DNA of 26,576 bases from an uncultured Bacteroidales bacterium (GCA_934717675.1 CAKUYZ010000019.1:1-26576), one strand, 5' to 3'. Positions 1 to 8,029 are shown, counted from the stretch's first letter. Numbers and translations are program-made. Notes: a model not told the origin generated them from the sequence alone.

Positions 1-32
1 GTTTACAGTTATTTCCACTCGCGCTTCATTTT

Positions 33-1628
33 ATGAAACTGACGCACATCCTCATAGCCTCCGCGGCAATCGCGTCCGCCACGTGCGCACGCGCCGTCAA
101 CCCATACCTGCCGCTTTGGGAATTCACGCCAGACGGCGAACCATATGTCTTTGAAGACCCGGACCATCCGGGACGCTACCGCGTCTACGTCTATGGCTCT
201 CACGACACGGAGAAGACCATGTATTGCGGCCGCGACCTCGTGGTGTGGTCGGCGCCGGTCGATTCGCTGGACGCATGGCGCTATGACGGCGTGATATTCA
301 CCTCGCGGCGCGACCGCGATGGGCGTTGGCTATACCCCGACAGCGTGGGCGACGTGCTGTACGCCCCCGACGTGGCACAAAGACGCGAAGCCGATGGACG
401 CATGGCGTACTATCTCTACCCCAACAACCAGGCGTGGGGACGGCAAGGCATGGTGGCCAAGAGCTACCGCCCCGATGGGCCATTCGAGGTGTGCAACTGG
501 AGCCGCGACAAGCCCACGGAGACTGACGGCGTGCTGCGTTTCGACCCCGCCGTCTTCGTTGACGATGACGGACGCGTCTACGGATACTGGGGGTTCGAGC
601 AATCTTTTGGGGCGGAGCTTGACCCCGAGACCATGGCCACCGTGAAACCCGGGTGCGACATTGTGACCGACCTCATCCCAAACTGCAAGCAAGACACCGT
701 GTTCCGCTTCTTCGAGGCTTCGTCATTGCGCAAGATAAAAGACAAATATGTGCTGATATACAGCCGCGTGACGAACCATGGCGAGTGGGGGCTGCCCTCG
801 ACCAACTACACCCTGGCCTACGCCTACTCCACGTCGCCGCTCGGCCCGTTCACCTATGGCGGCACCATCATAGACGGGCGCGGCAAAGAGCCTGACGCCA
901 ATGGCGCTATGAGAGCCACGGCCACGTTTTTTGGCAACACTCACGGCAGCATTGCGCAGGTCAACGGCCAGTGGTACGTCTTTTACCACCGTCAGGCCGG
1001 CACCACGGAATTCTCACGGCAAGCCATGGTGGCGCCCGTGAGCGTGAGCGTGGAGGAGGGACCAGGCGGCAAAGTGAGCATCTCCGAAGCCGAATACACG
1101 TCGGAGGGGTTTGACTTGGCGGGCCTGGACCCGCTGCGCGCCTACCCTGCCGGCATTGCCTGCTACTACACCCACCCCACGCCCATGCGCCAAGAGTACC
1201 CGAATGTGATATACCCCGGCTCGCACACCGAGGTTTTCCGCTCCACATACGACGGCAAGGGCGACCCGTATGCGGCGGACATAAACAAATGCCATATGGT
1301 GAACAACACCGCGGGTTCCGTGGTCGGATATAAATATTTCAACTTTGACAAGACGCGGGGGCGCAAAAGGCTGAGTTTCTTCATAGACATTATTCCGTGC
1401 GGGGTGGACGGCACGGTGGACGTGTCGGTGGACCGCCCCATGGGAGAAGGAGGCAAACGGATAGGCTCTTTTGCCGTGAACCGGTCAGAGCCACAAACGC
1501 TCCGCCACATGACCATACCGGCCAACCTGCTCACAACCATAGGCGGCAGACACGCCATATTCCTGTCATTCAACTCGCCACAGAGCGGCAAATCGGTGTG
1601 TACGCTCGTGAGCCTAGGATTTGAGTAG
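33..1628 (+). CDS. Secreted GH43-family glycoside hydrolase
   Basis: Probable exo- or endo-acting enzyme on arabinose- or xylose-containing glycans, exported to the periplasm or surface. A signal peptide (residues 1-21, ending CARA) precedes a five-bladed-propeller type domain. Candidate catalytic residues in GH43 order are Asp34 (PDGEPYVF, base), Asp171 (FDPAVFVDDDG, pKa-tuning) and Glu228 (FFEASSLRKI, acid); a LYAPDV motif near 110-114 also fits the family. Residues from about 345 to 531 form an accessory beta-rich region that resembles the CBM6-like sandwich often fused to GH43 in Bacteroidota; that part is inference. The ATG at 33 is chosen because it gives a complete signal peptide. No susC/susD pair is visible, so the substrate cannot be named. 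Its upstream region lies mostly outside the window, and no terminator follows it. Family call strong, specificity unknown. Confidence 0.85.
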   Translation: MKLTHILIASAAIASATCARAVNPYLPLWEFTPDGEPYVFEDPDHPGRYRVYVYGSHDTEKTMYCGRDLVVWSAPVDSLDAWRYDGVIFTSRRDRDGRWLYPDSVGDVLYAPDVAQRREADGRMAYYLYPNNQAWGRQGMVAKSYRPDGPFEVCNWSRDKPTETDGVLRFDPAVFVDDDGRVYGYWGFEQSFGAELDPETMATVKPGCDIVTDLIPNCKQDTVFRFFEASSLRKIKDKYVLIYSRVTNHGEWGLPSTNYTLAYAYSTSPLGPFTYGGTIIDGRGKEPDANGAMRATATFFGNTHGSIAQVNGQWYVFYHRQAGTTEFSRQAMVAPVSVSVEEGPGGKVSISEAEYTSEGFDLAGLDPLRAYPAGIACYYTHPTPMRQEYPNVIYPGSHTEVFRSTYDGKGDPYAADINKCHMVNNTAGSVVGYKYFNFDKTRGRKRLSFFIDIIPCGVDGTVDVSVDRPMGEGGKRIGSFAVNRSEPQTLRHMTIPANLLTTIGGRHAIFLSFNSPQSGKSVCTLVSLGFE

Positions 1629-1645
1629 GGGATAGACAGAGTGGC

Positions 1646-1664
1646 GCAAAGGCGTTACCTTTGC
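1646..1664. promoter_or_regulatory. Methyltransferase promoter with overlapping inverted repeat
   Basis: TACCTTTG at 1656-1663 matches the Bacteroidota -7 consensus TAnnTTTG. It is covered by a perfect 7-base inverted repeat, GCAAAGG (1646-1652) and CCTTTGC (1658-1664), with a 5-base spacer. The ATG of the methyltransferase follows four bases after the element, so the transcript would be leaderless. No clear -33 TTTG is seen. Confidence 0.6.
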
Positions 1665-1667
1665 AAT

Positions 1668-2660
1668 ATGACAGAATACTCTGATTTCATAAACAGAGCC
1701 TTGCGCCCCAACATTACGGAAAGCGAGACCGTGATTGACCTGTTTGCTGGTTGCGGCGGGCTTTCTCTTGGTTTTGAGGCTGCAGGTTACAAAACTATGG
1801 GATTTGAGATGCAGGCCTGGGCCGCAGAGACGTATTCCGTAAACATGGGCGGCCGATGCTTTAACGTAAAGCTAAAGGTTGGTCAAGTTCTGCCACAAGC
1901 AGACGTTGTGATAGGCGGCCCGCCATGCCAACCATTCAGCGTACGCGGCAAGCAGGGAGGGAAAGAAGACGACAGAGACGGTTTCCCTATGTTTATCGAC
2001 ACAATAAGCCGTCTGGCTCCACGGCTTTTCCTCTTTGAGAACGTGAGAAACCTTATGTTCTCACACAAATGGTACCTCAGTCAGATATTGGCGGAGTTGA
2101 GGGCTCTAGGCTATATTGTTGACATTAAATGCGTCAACGCCGTGAAACATAGAGTTCCGCAAAACAGGGAACGCATCGTTGTGGTTGGGCACAAATCTAG
2201 TTTCTCATACCCGGCGGAGTCTTCCACAAGAGTCTCCGTCAGCGAGGCCATAGGAGACACCATGCACACCTTTGGGGATGACAGCAAATTCCTGACCGCC
2301 GCGCAGGATGAATACATTGCCAAATATGAAAAAGCGTCACACTGCGTAAACCCGCGAGACCTGCATCCCGACAAGCCGGCAAGAACCCTCACCTGTAGAA
2401 ACCTGGCCGGCGCGACAAGCGACATGCAACGCGTGAGACTGCCAGACGGCCGGAGGAGAAGAATATCAGTAAATGAAGCCGCAAGGCTTCAAAGTTTTCC
2501 CGACTGGTTCAAGTTTATGGGCAATGAGCAACAGCAGTTCACCCAAATAGGAAACGCGGTGCCACCGCTCTTGGCCCTGCAACTGGCCAACGCGGTCAAA
2601 GCTACGCTGAAGCAGAAAGATTTGGAACCAGACGAAATCAAGAGAATAAATGCGACATAG
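1668..2660 (+). CDS. Orphan C5-cytosine DNA methyltransferase
   Basis: Transfers a methyl group from SAM to carbon 5 of cytosine in a specific DNA site. At 330 residues it carries all core motifs: motif I DLFAGCGG (24-31), the catalytic PCQ with Cys87, ENV (124-126), QNRER (165-169) and GNAVPP (295-300). The target-recognition region between roughly 175 and 265 is short. I chose ATG 1668 over GTG 1641 because 1641 lies upstream of the -7 element and the extra residues match nothing in the family. No restriction endonuclease gene is adjacent, so it is an orphan in this view. Of 24 arginine codons 15 are AGA or AGG, while neighbours prefer CGC. Hand-counted rows give 30/60 GC (1681-1740) and 26/60 (2041-2100) against 41/60 in the glycosidase (421-480). 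Together with its own promoter and terminator this suggests recent acquisition. The recognition sequence is unknown. Confidence 0.93.
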   Translation: MTEYSDFINRALRPNITESETVIDLFAGCGGLSLGFEAAGYKTMGFEMQAWAAETYSVNMGGRCFNVKLKVGQVLPQADVVIGGPPCQPFSVRGKQGGKEDDRDGFPMFIDTISRLAPRLFLFENVRNLMFSHKWYLSQILAELRALGYIVDIKCVNAVKHRVPQNRERIVVVGHKSSFSYPAESSTRVSVSEAIGDTMHTFGDDSKFLTAAQDEYIAKYEKASHCVNPRDLHPDKPARTLTCRNLAGATSDMQRVRLPDGRRRRISVNEAARLQSFPDWFKFMGNEQQQFTQIGNAVPPLLALQLANAVKATLKQKDLEPDEIKRINAT

Positions 2661-2684
2661 CCGCACGCCCCCCACAAAAAAAAC

Positions 2685-2721
2685 AGCCCCCGACCACCAA
2701 TTCCCATGGAGGCCGGGGGCT
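2685..2721. terminator. Bidirectional terminator between methyltransferase and queF
   Basis: AGCCCCCG (2685-2692) pairs perfectly with CGGGGGCT (2714-2721) across a 21-base loop. On the minus strand the stem is followed by a run of eight or nine T (A-rich on plus, 2675-2683), a good terminator for the que operon; on the plus strand a weaker TTTCCCTT tract follows and would serve the methyltransferase. Confidence 0.8.
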
Positions 2722-2747
2722 TTCCCTTATGCGACCAGAGCCGCAGC

Positions 2748-3671
2748 CTACCCTCTCGCCCCGCGATCCGTGAGCAAAGACAGGTCCGTCAGCACCGGCG
2801 GGACGAGAGCCGCGCTTGTGGCGCGGACGGGATTGATGTCTATGCCACCGCGACGGGTGTACCTGCACATGACCATAAGGTCACGAGGGCGCAACAAGTC
2901 TTGCAACCTCTTGAAGATAAGCTCACATATCTCCTCATGGAAATGATTCTCGCCGCGCAGGCTCACGATATATTGTAAGAGGCTCATGGGGTCGGGAGTC
3001 TCCTCTCCATTGACCAATATGTACACATCGCCCCAGTCGGGCTGATGCGTCACGCGGCAATTGGAGCGCAAGAGATGGCTCTTGAACCTCACCTCGCCCT
3101 CGCAGGCCACGCCTCGCAGCAGGTCGGGGGCCTCAGTGTATCGCGCGATGGCCAACGACGCGGCCTCGGGCATATCCTCAAGGGTGACGAAACCATCCTC
3201 ATAGGCGCGCATAGAGGCCATGGCCGCGTCGCAGCCAATATACCGGACGCCAACGTCCGCGCCAAGCAACGCTGAAAGATCGCGCCTCACCGTCTCCGTC
3301 ATACGCCCCTCCGCATCGGCGGCCGTGGGGCCCATGCGCTCCATATTGAACGAGTTGAGATACAGTTTCAGAGATTTGCTCTCCACAATGCTGTGGCTCT
3401 GGCACGGCACGCTGATCTTCATCACGCCCGCCGTGGGCAAACCACTGTCAGTGAGGCTAGACACCTCATAGGCGTGCCACACGTCTTCGCCCACAAACGG
3501 CAGGTTGTCATCGGCAATGCCCAACCCCTCGCGGTTGAGTTGTCGTGGCACGGCCACCAGCACGCCGGGCGAGTAGGTCTGCGGGTATGTCACGCGCCGC
3601 CCCAAGACCTTATCTATATTGACTTGCGCCATAGTCTTGTCATTCATTCCGTTTGCGAGTGTAGTTTTCAC
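2748..3671 (-). CDS. queF: NADPH-dependent preQ0 reductase QueF (long, type II)
   Basis: Reduces 7-cyano-7-deazaguanine (preQ0) to preQ1, which is then inserted into tRNA on the way to queuosine. The 307 residues match the two-domain E. coli type rather than the short type I form. The QueF motif ESKSLK is at 97-102. The active site Cys205 sits in SNC, Asp212 in QPDW, and His245-Glu246 in FHEE. The listed GTG start overlaps the queE stop as GTGA, implying translational coupling. ATG codons at residues 9 and 14 are plausible alternatives, and residue 14 would bring the N-terminus closer to E. coli length. It is the last gene of the queC-queE-queF operon and is followed by a poly-U terminator. 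The presence of a reductase argues that the pathway serves tRNA queuosine and not preQ0-based DNA modification. Confidence 0.95.
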   Translation of the reverse strand: MKTTLANGMNDKTMAQVNIDKVLGRRVTYPQTYSPGVLVAVPRQLNREGLGIADDNLPFVGEDVWHAYEVSSLTDSGLPTAGVMKISVPCQSHSIVESKSLKLYLNSFNMERMGPTAADAEGRMTETVRRDLSALLGADVGVRYIGCDAAMASMRAYEDGFVTLEDMPEAASLAIARYTEAPDLLRGVACEGEVRFKSHLLRSNCRVTHQPDWGDVYILVNGEETPDPMSLLQYIVSLRGENHFHEEICELIFKRLQDLLRPRDLMVMCRYTRRGGIDINPVRATSAALVPPVLTDLSLLTDRGARG

Positions 3672-4465
3672 GTAGCCTCTTTATTTCCGAAAAGCATTAT
3701 GTGCAGGCGCGGCCCGAAACGCCAACCATTGGCCACTGCCATGCGCAATGCCACCCGTGAGGTCCGCTCCAAAAGGCCAGTCGAGGCGCCTAGCGGCATC
3801 ACCACCACGTCGTCGGGGCGCAAAAGGCGGAGTGCCTCAGCATAGTCCGTCTTAATCTCGGCCTCTTCAGACTCTGAGGCGACGACAAACTTCAGCTGCA
3901 TGTCCGTCCCCGCCTCCCTCACGACCCGCGCCAGCAAGGTGGCCCCCGCCACGCTCCGCCAGCGCATGGCGTCACTTATGCCACTGGCCCTCAGCTTGGG
4001 CGAGACGCTGAGCAAGTCGGGCAGCGTGAGCGGGGCGTGGTCCACAATGCCGTTGGTCTCCACCGTGGTGTGCAGACCTATGTCACGCAACTTTGCGAGC
4101 AAGGCTTCAAGGCCTTGCGGCTGGAGGTATGGCTCACCTCCTGTTATGACCACGTGGCGCATATGCCCAATGTTGCGGTACACGACATCCACAACGTCAT
4201 CCACGCTCACCAGCGCGCCGCCATCTTCACCCCACGTGTGGGCGGTGTCGCAGCGCGACTCCGTGCCGTCTGCCATCTGCCACCGGCAGCGCAAGTTACA
4301 ACCCTGAAGCCGCACAAAAAGTGACGGCACGCCACACAACTTACCCTCGCCCTGCACCGTGCCAGGCACAGAAAGACCCGTGGCCGTGGACAATGGCGCG
4401 CCACCCACACCCACGGTGATTGGGAAGACCCCCTCGCGCGAGAGCCTCAGACTGACGCCGCTCAC
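3668..4465 (-). CDS. queE: 7-carboxy-7-deazaguanine synthase QueE (radical SAM, atypical Cys motif)
   Basis: Radical SAM enzyme that contracts the ring of 6-carboxytetrahydropterin to 7-carboxy-7-deazaguanine, the step before QueC. Supporting motifs are QGEG (38-41), FVRLQGCNLRC, GGEP (109-112) and ETNG. The iron-sulfur cysteines are Cys56, Cys60 and Cys72, a CX3CX11C spacing instead of the usual CX3CX2C. The insertion WQMADGTES lies between the second and third Cys, while the following CDT keeps the canonical context. The protein is 265 residues, slightly long, with about 25 extra N-terminal residues. Its GTG start overlaps the queC stop as GTGA, exactly as at the queE/queF junction. Position between queC and queF supports the assignment. 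I believe the enzyme is intact because the reading frame and all other motifs are uninterrupted. Confidence 0.9.
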   Translation of the reverse strand: MSGVSLRLSREGVFPITVGVGGAPLSTATGLSVPGTVQGEGKLCGVPSLFVRLQGCNLRCRWQMADGTESRCDTAHTWGEDGGALVSVDDVVDVVYRNIGHMRHVVITGGEPYLQPQGLEALLAKLRDIGLHTTVETNGIVDHAPLTLPDLLSVSPKLRASGISDAMRWRSVAGATLLARVVREAGTDMQLKFVVASESEEAEIKTDYAEALRLLRPDDVVVMPLGASTGLLERTSRVALRMAVANGWRFGPRLHIMLFGNKEAT

Positions 4466-5133
4466 GCCTTGAGAGCCGGATCAGGGATTCCGACTTCGGC
4501 AAACGCCTTGGCGCGGAGCAGGCAGCTGTCGCAAGTGCCGCACGGCTTCTCGCCGCCGCGATAGCAGCTCCACGTGAGGCCGAAATCGACGCCCAGTTTC
4601 AGACCCAGGCGGATCTCATCGGCCTTTGTCATGTTTTCGAATGGCGCATGGATGGTGATGGGGCATCCCTTCTCCGCGCCCATGACAGTGCCGAGGTTTA
4701 TGGCTTTCTGCATGGCGTCGATGAATACTTTGCGGCAGTCTACATAGCCAGAGTAATCTACCTGGCTCACGCCGATGTAGATATGCTCCGCGCCGCGAGC
4801 CTCGGCCAGAGAGGCCGCCACGGAGAGGAAAACCATGTTTCTGGCGGGCACATAGGTGGCGGGGATCTCCTTGCTGTTCACGTCTCCATCGGCCACGGTG
4901 GTGGTCATGTCAGTAAGCGTGGAGCCGCCCCACTGCGCCAGGTTGAGGCTCACGACGCTGTGATCCGTCACGCCGGCATGCGCCGCAATGCGCCTGGCGC
5001 ACTCCAGCTCCTTACGATGCCGCTGGCCATAGTCAAAAGACAGCGCGCTGACCTCATGGCCGTCATGGAGTGCCACGTGGAGCGCCACGCAAGAGTCCAA
5101 CCCGCCAGAGAGTAATACAATAGCCTTGCTCAT
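4462..5133 (-). CDS. queC: 7-cyano-7-deazaguanine synthase QueC
   Basis: ATP-dependent ligase that converts 7-carboxy-7-deazaguanine and ammonia to preQ0. The PP-loop ATP motif SGGLDS is at residues 9-14, and four zinc-binding cysteines lie near the C-terminus (Cys190, Cys198, Cys201, Cys204; pattern CX7CX2CX2C). The open frame extends upstream to 5319, but the true start is the ATG at 5133: it places MSKAIVLLSGG at the N-terminus and gives 223 residues, the family norm, while the extension has no family resemblance. First gene of the queC-queE-queF operon. queD and folE, needed for the earlier steps, are not in this window and must lie elsewhere. Confidence 0.95.
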   Translation of the reverse strand: MSKAIVLLSGGLDSCVALHVALHDGHEVSALSFDYGQRHRKELECARRIAAHAGVTDHSVVSLNLAQWGGSTLTDMTTTVADGDVNSKEIPATYVPARNMVFLSVAASLAEARGAEHIYIGVSQVDYSGYVDCRKVFIDAMQKAINLGTVMGAEKGCPITIHAPFENMTKADEIRLGLKLGVDFGLTWSCYRGGEKPCGTCDSCLLRAKAFAEVGIPDPALKA

Positions 5134-5569
5134 TGTGTGTATATATGTTTTTCTGTTTGCCAAATCTTTGCGGCGAACGCCACACGCCTCTTGCTCAGGC
5201 GCGACACGAAAACGGCAGGCCGCCACAACGGGAGGCTCAGAAACAAAACTAAACGGGTTGGAGGAAAAGACGAGCCAACACGAGCCGCGACCCAACGGTC
5301 GCGACAAGCCCGGCACCAAAGGAGATGGCGCGCATCCTGAAAAATCCCCTAGTTTTGTTTTAAGACAGGATGGTCACGAACTGTCTGCAGTCTTCACCGC
5401 AGGCGCAAATTTAAGCCAAATATCACACAGAGCGCAAAGAAGCGTAGTTAAAAAATAGGACAACGGCACAGAACTTTGCGACTAAACAGCTATTTTTGCC
5501 CCGTCTCTTGTGCCAATTTCGGCACCTTGACTAGGAGACTTCCCTAAACTATCACTCCCATAGCAGATC
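5134..5569. promoter_or_regulatory. Divergent intergenic region, queC (minus) and acyl-CoA synthetase (plus)
   Basis: A 436-base gene-free stretch. Candidate -7 elements for queC on the minus strand are TAGTTTTG (5251-5244) and TAAATTTG (5413-5406); which is used cannot be told. The queC leader would contain GC-rich hairpins, for example CGCCT/AGGCG, but I could not match it to any preQ1 riboswitch class. A small stem AGACAG (5363-5368) with CTGTCT (5381-5386) is also present. The plus-strand promoter is listed separately. No tRNA or small ORF is convincing. Confidence 0.45.
5491..5543 (+). promoter_or_regulatory. Acyl-CoA synthetase promoter and structured leader
   Basis: TATTTTTG at 5491-5498 is a full match to the Bacteroidota -7 element. 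The transcript would begin around 5503 with nested stems: outer GTCTC (5503-5507) with GAGAC (5535-5539), inner GTGCC (5510-5514) with GGCAC (5521-5525). About 65 bases of leader precede the ATG at 5570. The flanks GTCTCTT and GAGACTTCC recur near 12007-12033. Confidence 0.55.
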
Positions 5570-7228
5570 ATGCAATTGTTTGACGACACCCTCAACGGCC
5601 TACTGGAAAAATTCGCGGCCGAGACGCCGGATAAGAAATTCATCTCCTACGCCGACCGCGGCCTCCACTGGAGCTACGCGCAGTTCAACGAGCGTGTCGA
5701 TGAGTTCGCCCGCGGCCTCATGTCTTTGGGCGTGGAGAAGGGAGACAAAGTGGGCATCTGGGCCAACAACATCCCAGACTGGCTCACCGTCTTCTTCGCT
5801 TGCGCGAAGATAGGGGCGTGGCTCGTCACTGTAAACACCAACTACAAGGTGGGAGAGCTGGAATATTTGCTCACCAACGCCGACATCCACACCCTCTGCA
5901 TGATCAGCCAATATCGCGACAGCTCGTATGTGGACATGGTGTACGAGCTCGCCCCTGAGCTGAAGACGATGCCGCGTGAGGAGATGCGATGCAAGAGGCT
6001 GCCCGCCTTGCGCAACGTGGTGCTTCTCAGCCCCGACCACAAGCGCGGCATGTATAACACCGTGGAAGTCTTGGGACGCTCGCGACTAGTGGACAAGGCG
6101 GACTTTGACCGCCGGCGCGCCACAATCACCTGCAACGACATTGTGAACATGCAATACACCTCCGGCACCACTGGCTTCCCCAAGGGCGTGATGCTGACCC
6201 ACCACAACATTCTCAACAACGGATGGGCCACGGGAGAGTGCATGAAATATACCGCGGACGAGCGCCTGCTTGTCTGCGTTCCCTTCTTCCATTGCTTCGG
6301 CATCGTGCTGGCCCTCTGCGCCATCATAACCCACGGCGCGTCAATGGTCATTTGCGAGGACTTTGACGTCCCCACTGTGCTATATTCCATCGAACGCGAG
6401 CGTTGCACGGCCCTCTATGGCGTGCCCACCATGTTCGTGGCCGAGCTTGGGCATCCCAACTTTGACAAATACGACCTCTCATCTCTCCGCACCGGCATCA
6501 TGGCCGGCTCCGTCTGCCCCATCGAGACCATGAGGCAGGTGATGGAGAAGATGTATATGAAAGACATAATATCGGTCTACGGCCTAACGGAGTCATCGCC
6601 CGGAATGACTGCGTCGCGCACAGAGCACAGTATGGAGAAACGCGCCACGACGGTCGGCACGGAGTTCCCATTTGTCGAGGTCAAGATTTTCAACCAAGAG
6701 ACAGGCGAAGAGTGCAAAGTGGGCGAGCCAGGCGAGATATGCTGCCGCGGCTATAACGTCATGAAGGGCTACTACAAGAACCCCGAGGCCACCGCGCAGG
6801 TGATAGACGCCGACGGATGGCTGCACTCCGGAGACTTGGCCATAAAGGACAAGGAGGGCTTCTTCCACATAACAGGCCGAATCAAGGACATGATAATCCG
6901 CGGCGGCGAGAACATATACCCCCGCGAGATTGAGAACTACATCTACAAGATGGATGGCGTGGACATGGTGGAAGTGGTTGGCGTGCCAGATGAGCACTAT
7001 GGCGAGATTGTGGTGGCGTTCATCATCCCCAAGCAAGGAGCGCAACTCACAGAGGCCAGAGTCAAGGACTATTGCTCCAAGCTCCTGGCCAAGTTCAAGG
7101 TGCCCAAATATGTCTTCTTTGTCAAAGACTACCCCAAGACGGGCAGCGGCAAGGTGCAGAAATTCAAGCTCCGCGAGCTGGGCAAGCAGATGGTGGACGA
7201 GATCTTGTCAAAGCGCAAACAAGCATAA
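5570..7228 (+). CDS. Acyl-CoA synthetase (AMP-forming), FadD-like
   Basis: Activates a carboxylic acid, probably a medium- or long-chain fatty acid, first to an acyl-adenylate and then to a CoA thioester. The 552-residue protein has the complete ANL-superfamily signature: the P-loop YTSGTTGFPKG (196-206), VYGLTESSP, GWLHSGDLA, the hinge region GRIKDMIIRGGENIYPREIE, and the C-terminal catalytic lysine Lys528 in KTGSGK. The spacing is normal and there is no truncation. The chain length it prefers cannot be read from the sequence. First gene of a likely acs-truA-GNAT operon: 18 bases separate it from truA and no terminator lies between. The following genes do not share an obvious pathway, so the grouping is probably one of convenience. 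Confidence 0.9.
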   Translation: MQLFDDTLNGLLEKFAAETPDKKFISYADRGLHWSYAQFNERVDEFARGLMSLGVEKGDKVGIWANNIPDWLTVFFACAKIGAWLVTVNTNYKVGELEYLLTNADIHTLCMISQYRDSSYVDMVYELAPELKTMPREEMRCKRLPALRNVVLLSPDHKRGMYNTVEVLGRSRLVDKADFDRRRATITCNDIVNMQYTSGTTGFPKGVMLTHHNILNNGWATGECMKYTADERLLVCVPFFHCFGIVLALCAIITHGASMVICEDFDVPTVLYSIERERCTALYGVPTMFVAELGHPNFDKYDLSSLRTGIMAGSVCPIETMRQVMEKMYMKDIISVYGLTESSPGMTASRTEHSMEKRATTVGTEFPFVEVKIFNQETGEECKVGEPGEICCRGYNVMKGYYKNPEATAQVIDADGWLHSGDLAIKDKEGFFHITGRIKDMIIRGGENIYPREIENYIYKMDGVDMVEVVGVPDEHYGEIVVAFIIPKQGAQLTEARVKDYCSKLLAKFKVPKYVFFVKDYPKTGSGKVQKFKLRELGKQMVDEILSKRKQA

Positions 7229-7246
7229 GCAAGAAGCCCACAGCCC

Positions 7247-8026
7247 ATGCGCTACTTTGTTGAGATGGCATATGACGGCACGGCCTACCACGGCTGGCAG
7301 ATGCAGCCCAACGCCCTGACCGTGCAAGAAGTCATGACGGGCGCGCTGCGCAAGCTGACGCGAGACGCCGACCTGGACGTCATGGGCGCGGGACGCACCG
7401 ACACGGGCGTACACGCCGACTATTTTGTGGCGCACTTTGACACGGATGCCGACCTGACGGACACGGGCAAAGCCCTCTTCAAACTAAACTCCATTTTGCC
7501 GGCCGACGTGGCGGCGTTTTCCATCCAGCCCGTGGCGGACAAGCTCCACAGCCGTTTCTCGGCCATAAGCCGCACCTATCACTACCGCCTCACGCTAGAC
7601 AAGCAGCCAATGGCTCGCCTCTACACCTTCCGCCCGTTCTTTCGCCTAGACTTCGACGCCATGAACGAGGCCGCCCGCCATCTGCTGACGGTGGATGACT
7701 TCACGAGTTTCAGCAAGCTGGGCACGCAGGTCAAGACGAACATTTGCCACGTCTCCGTGGCTCATTGGAAGGAAGAGGCCCCCGGGCGCATGACTTTCGA
7801 GATCAAGGCCAACAGGTTTTTGCGCAATATGGTGCGCGCCGTTGTCGGCACTCTCTTCGAGGTGGGCAAGGGCAAGATGTCGCAAGACGAGTTCAAGGCC
7901 GTGGTGGAGCGTCATGACCGTTGCGCCGCCGGCAGCTCCGTCTCCGCGGCGGGCCTCTCACTGGTGGACATAGAGTATCCGACGGACTGCGGCTTCAAGC
8001 CCACGGCGCGGAGAGTGATTGTGTGA
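7247..8026 (+). CDS. truA: tRNA pseudouridine(38-40) synthase TruA
   Basis: Isomerises uridine to pseudouridine at positions 38-40 of the tRNA anticodon arm. The catalytic aspartate is Asp52 in the motif GAGRTDTGVHA; further family segments are YDGTAYHGWQ near the N-terminus and NRFLRNMVRAVVGTL in the C-terminal half. At 259 residues it has the usual family length. The ATG start at 7247 gives the typical N-terminus MRYFVEMAYDGT. It sits 18 bases after the acyl-CoA synthetase and three bases before the acetyltransferase, so it is probably expressed from the same transcript. Confidence 0.97.
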   Translation: MRYFVEMAYDGTAYHGWQMQPNALTVQEVMTGALRKLTRDADLDVMGAGRTDTGVHADYFVAHFDTDADLTDTGKALFKLNSILPADVAAFSIQPVADKLHSRFSAISRTYHYRLTLDKQPMARLYTFRPFFRLDFDAMNEAARHLLTVDDFTSFSKLGTQVKTNICHVSVAHWKEEAPGRMTFEIKANRFLRNMVRAVVGTLFEVGKGKMSQDEFKAVVERHDRCAAGSSVSAAGLSLVDIEYPTDCGFKPTARRVIV

Positions 8027-8029
8027 AAT

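Noticed and set aside
1668..5133. Possible 7-deazaguanine DNA-modification island (methyltransferase next to preQ0 genes)
   Set aside because: The presence of queF points to preQ1 for tRNA queuosine, and no dpdA-like transglycosylase or dpd genes are seen. A terminator separates the methyltransferase from the que operon and they are on opposite strands.
5134..5251. preQ1 riboswitch in the queC leader
   Set aside because: The expected pathway makes it attractive, but I could not find the short stem plus A-rich pseudoknot tail of type I or the layout of other classes.
4463..5319. Long QueC form starting at 5319
   Set aside because: The 62 extra residues match nothing, and the ATG at 5133 gives the exact family N-terminus and length.
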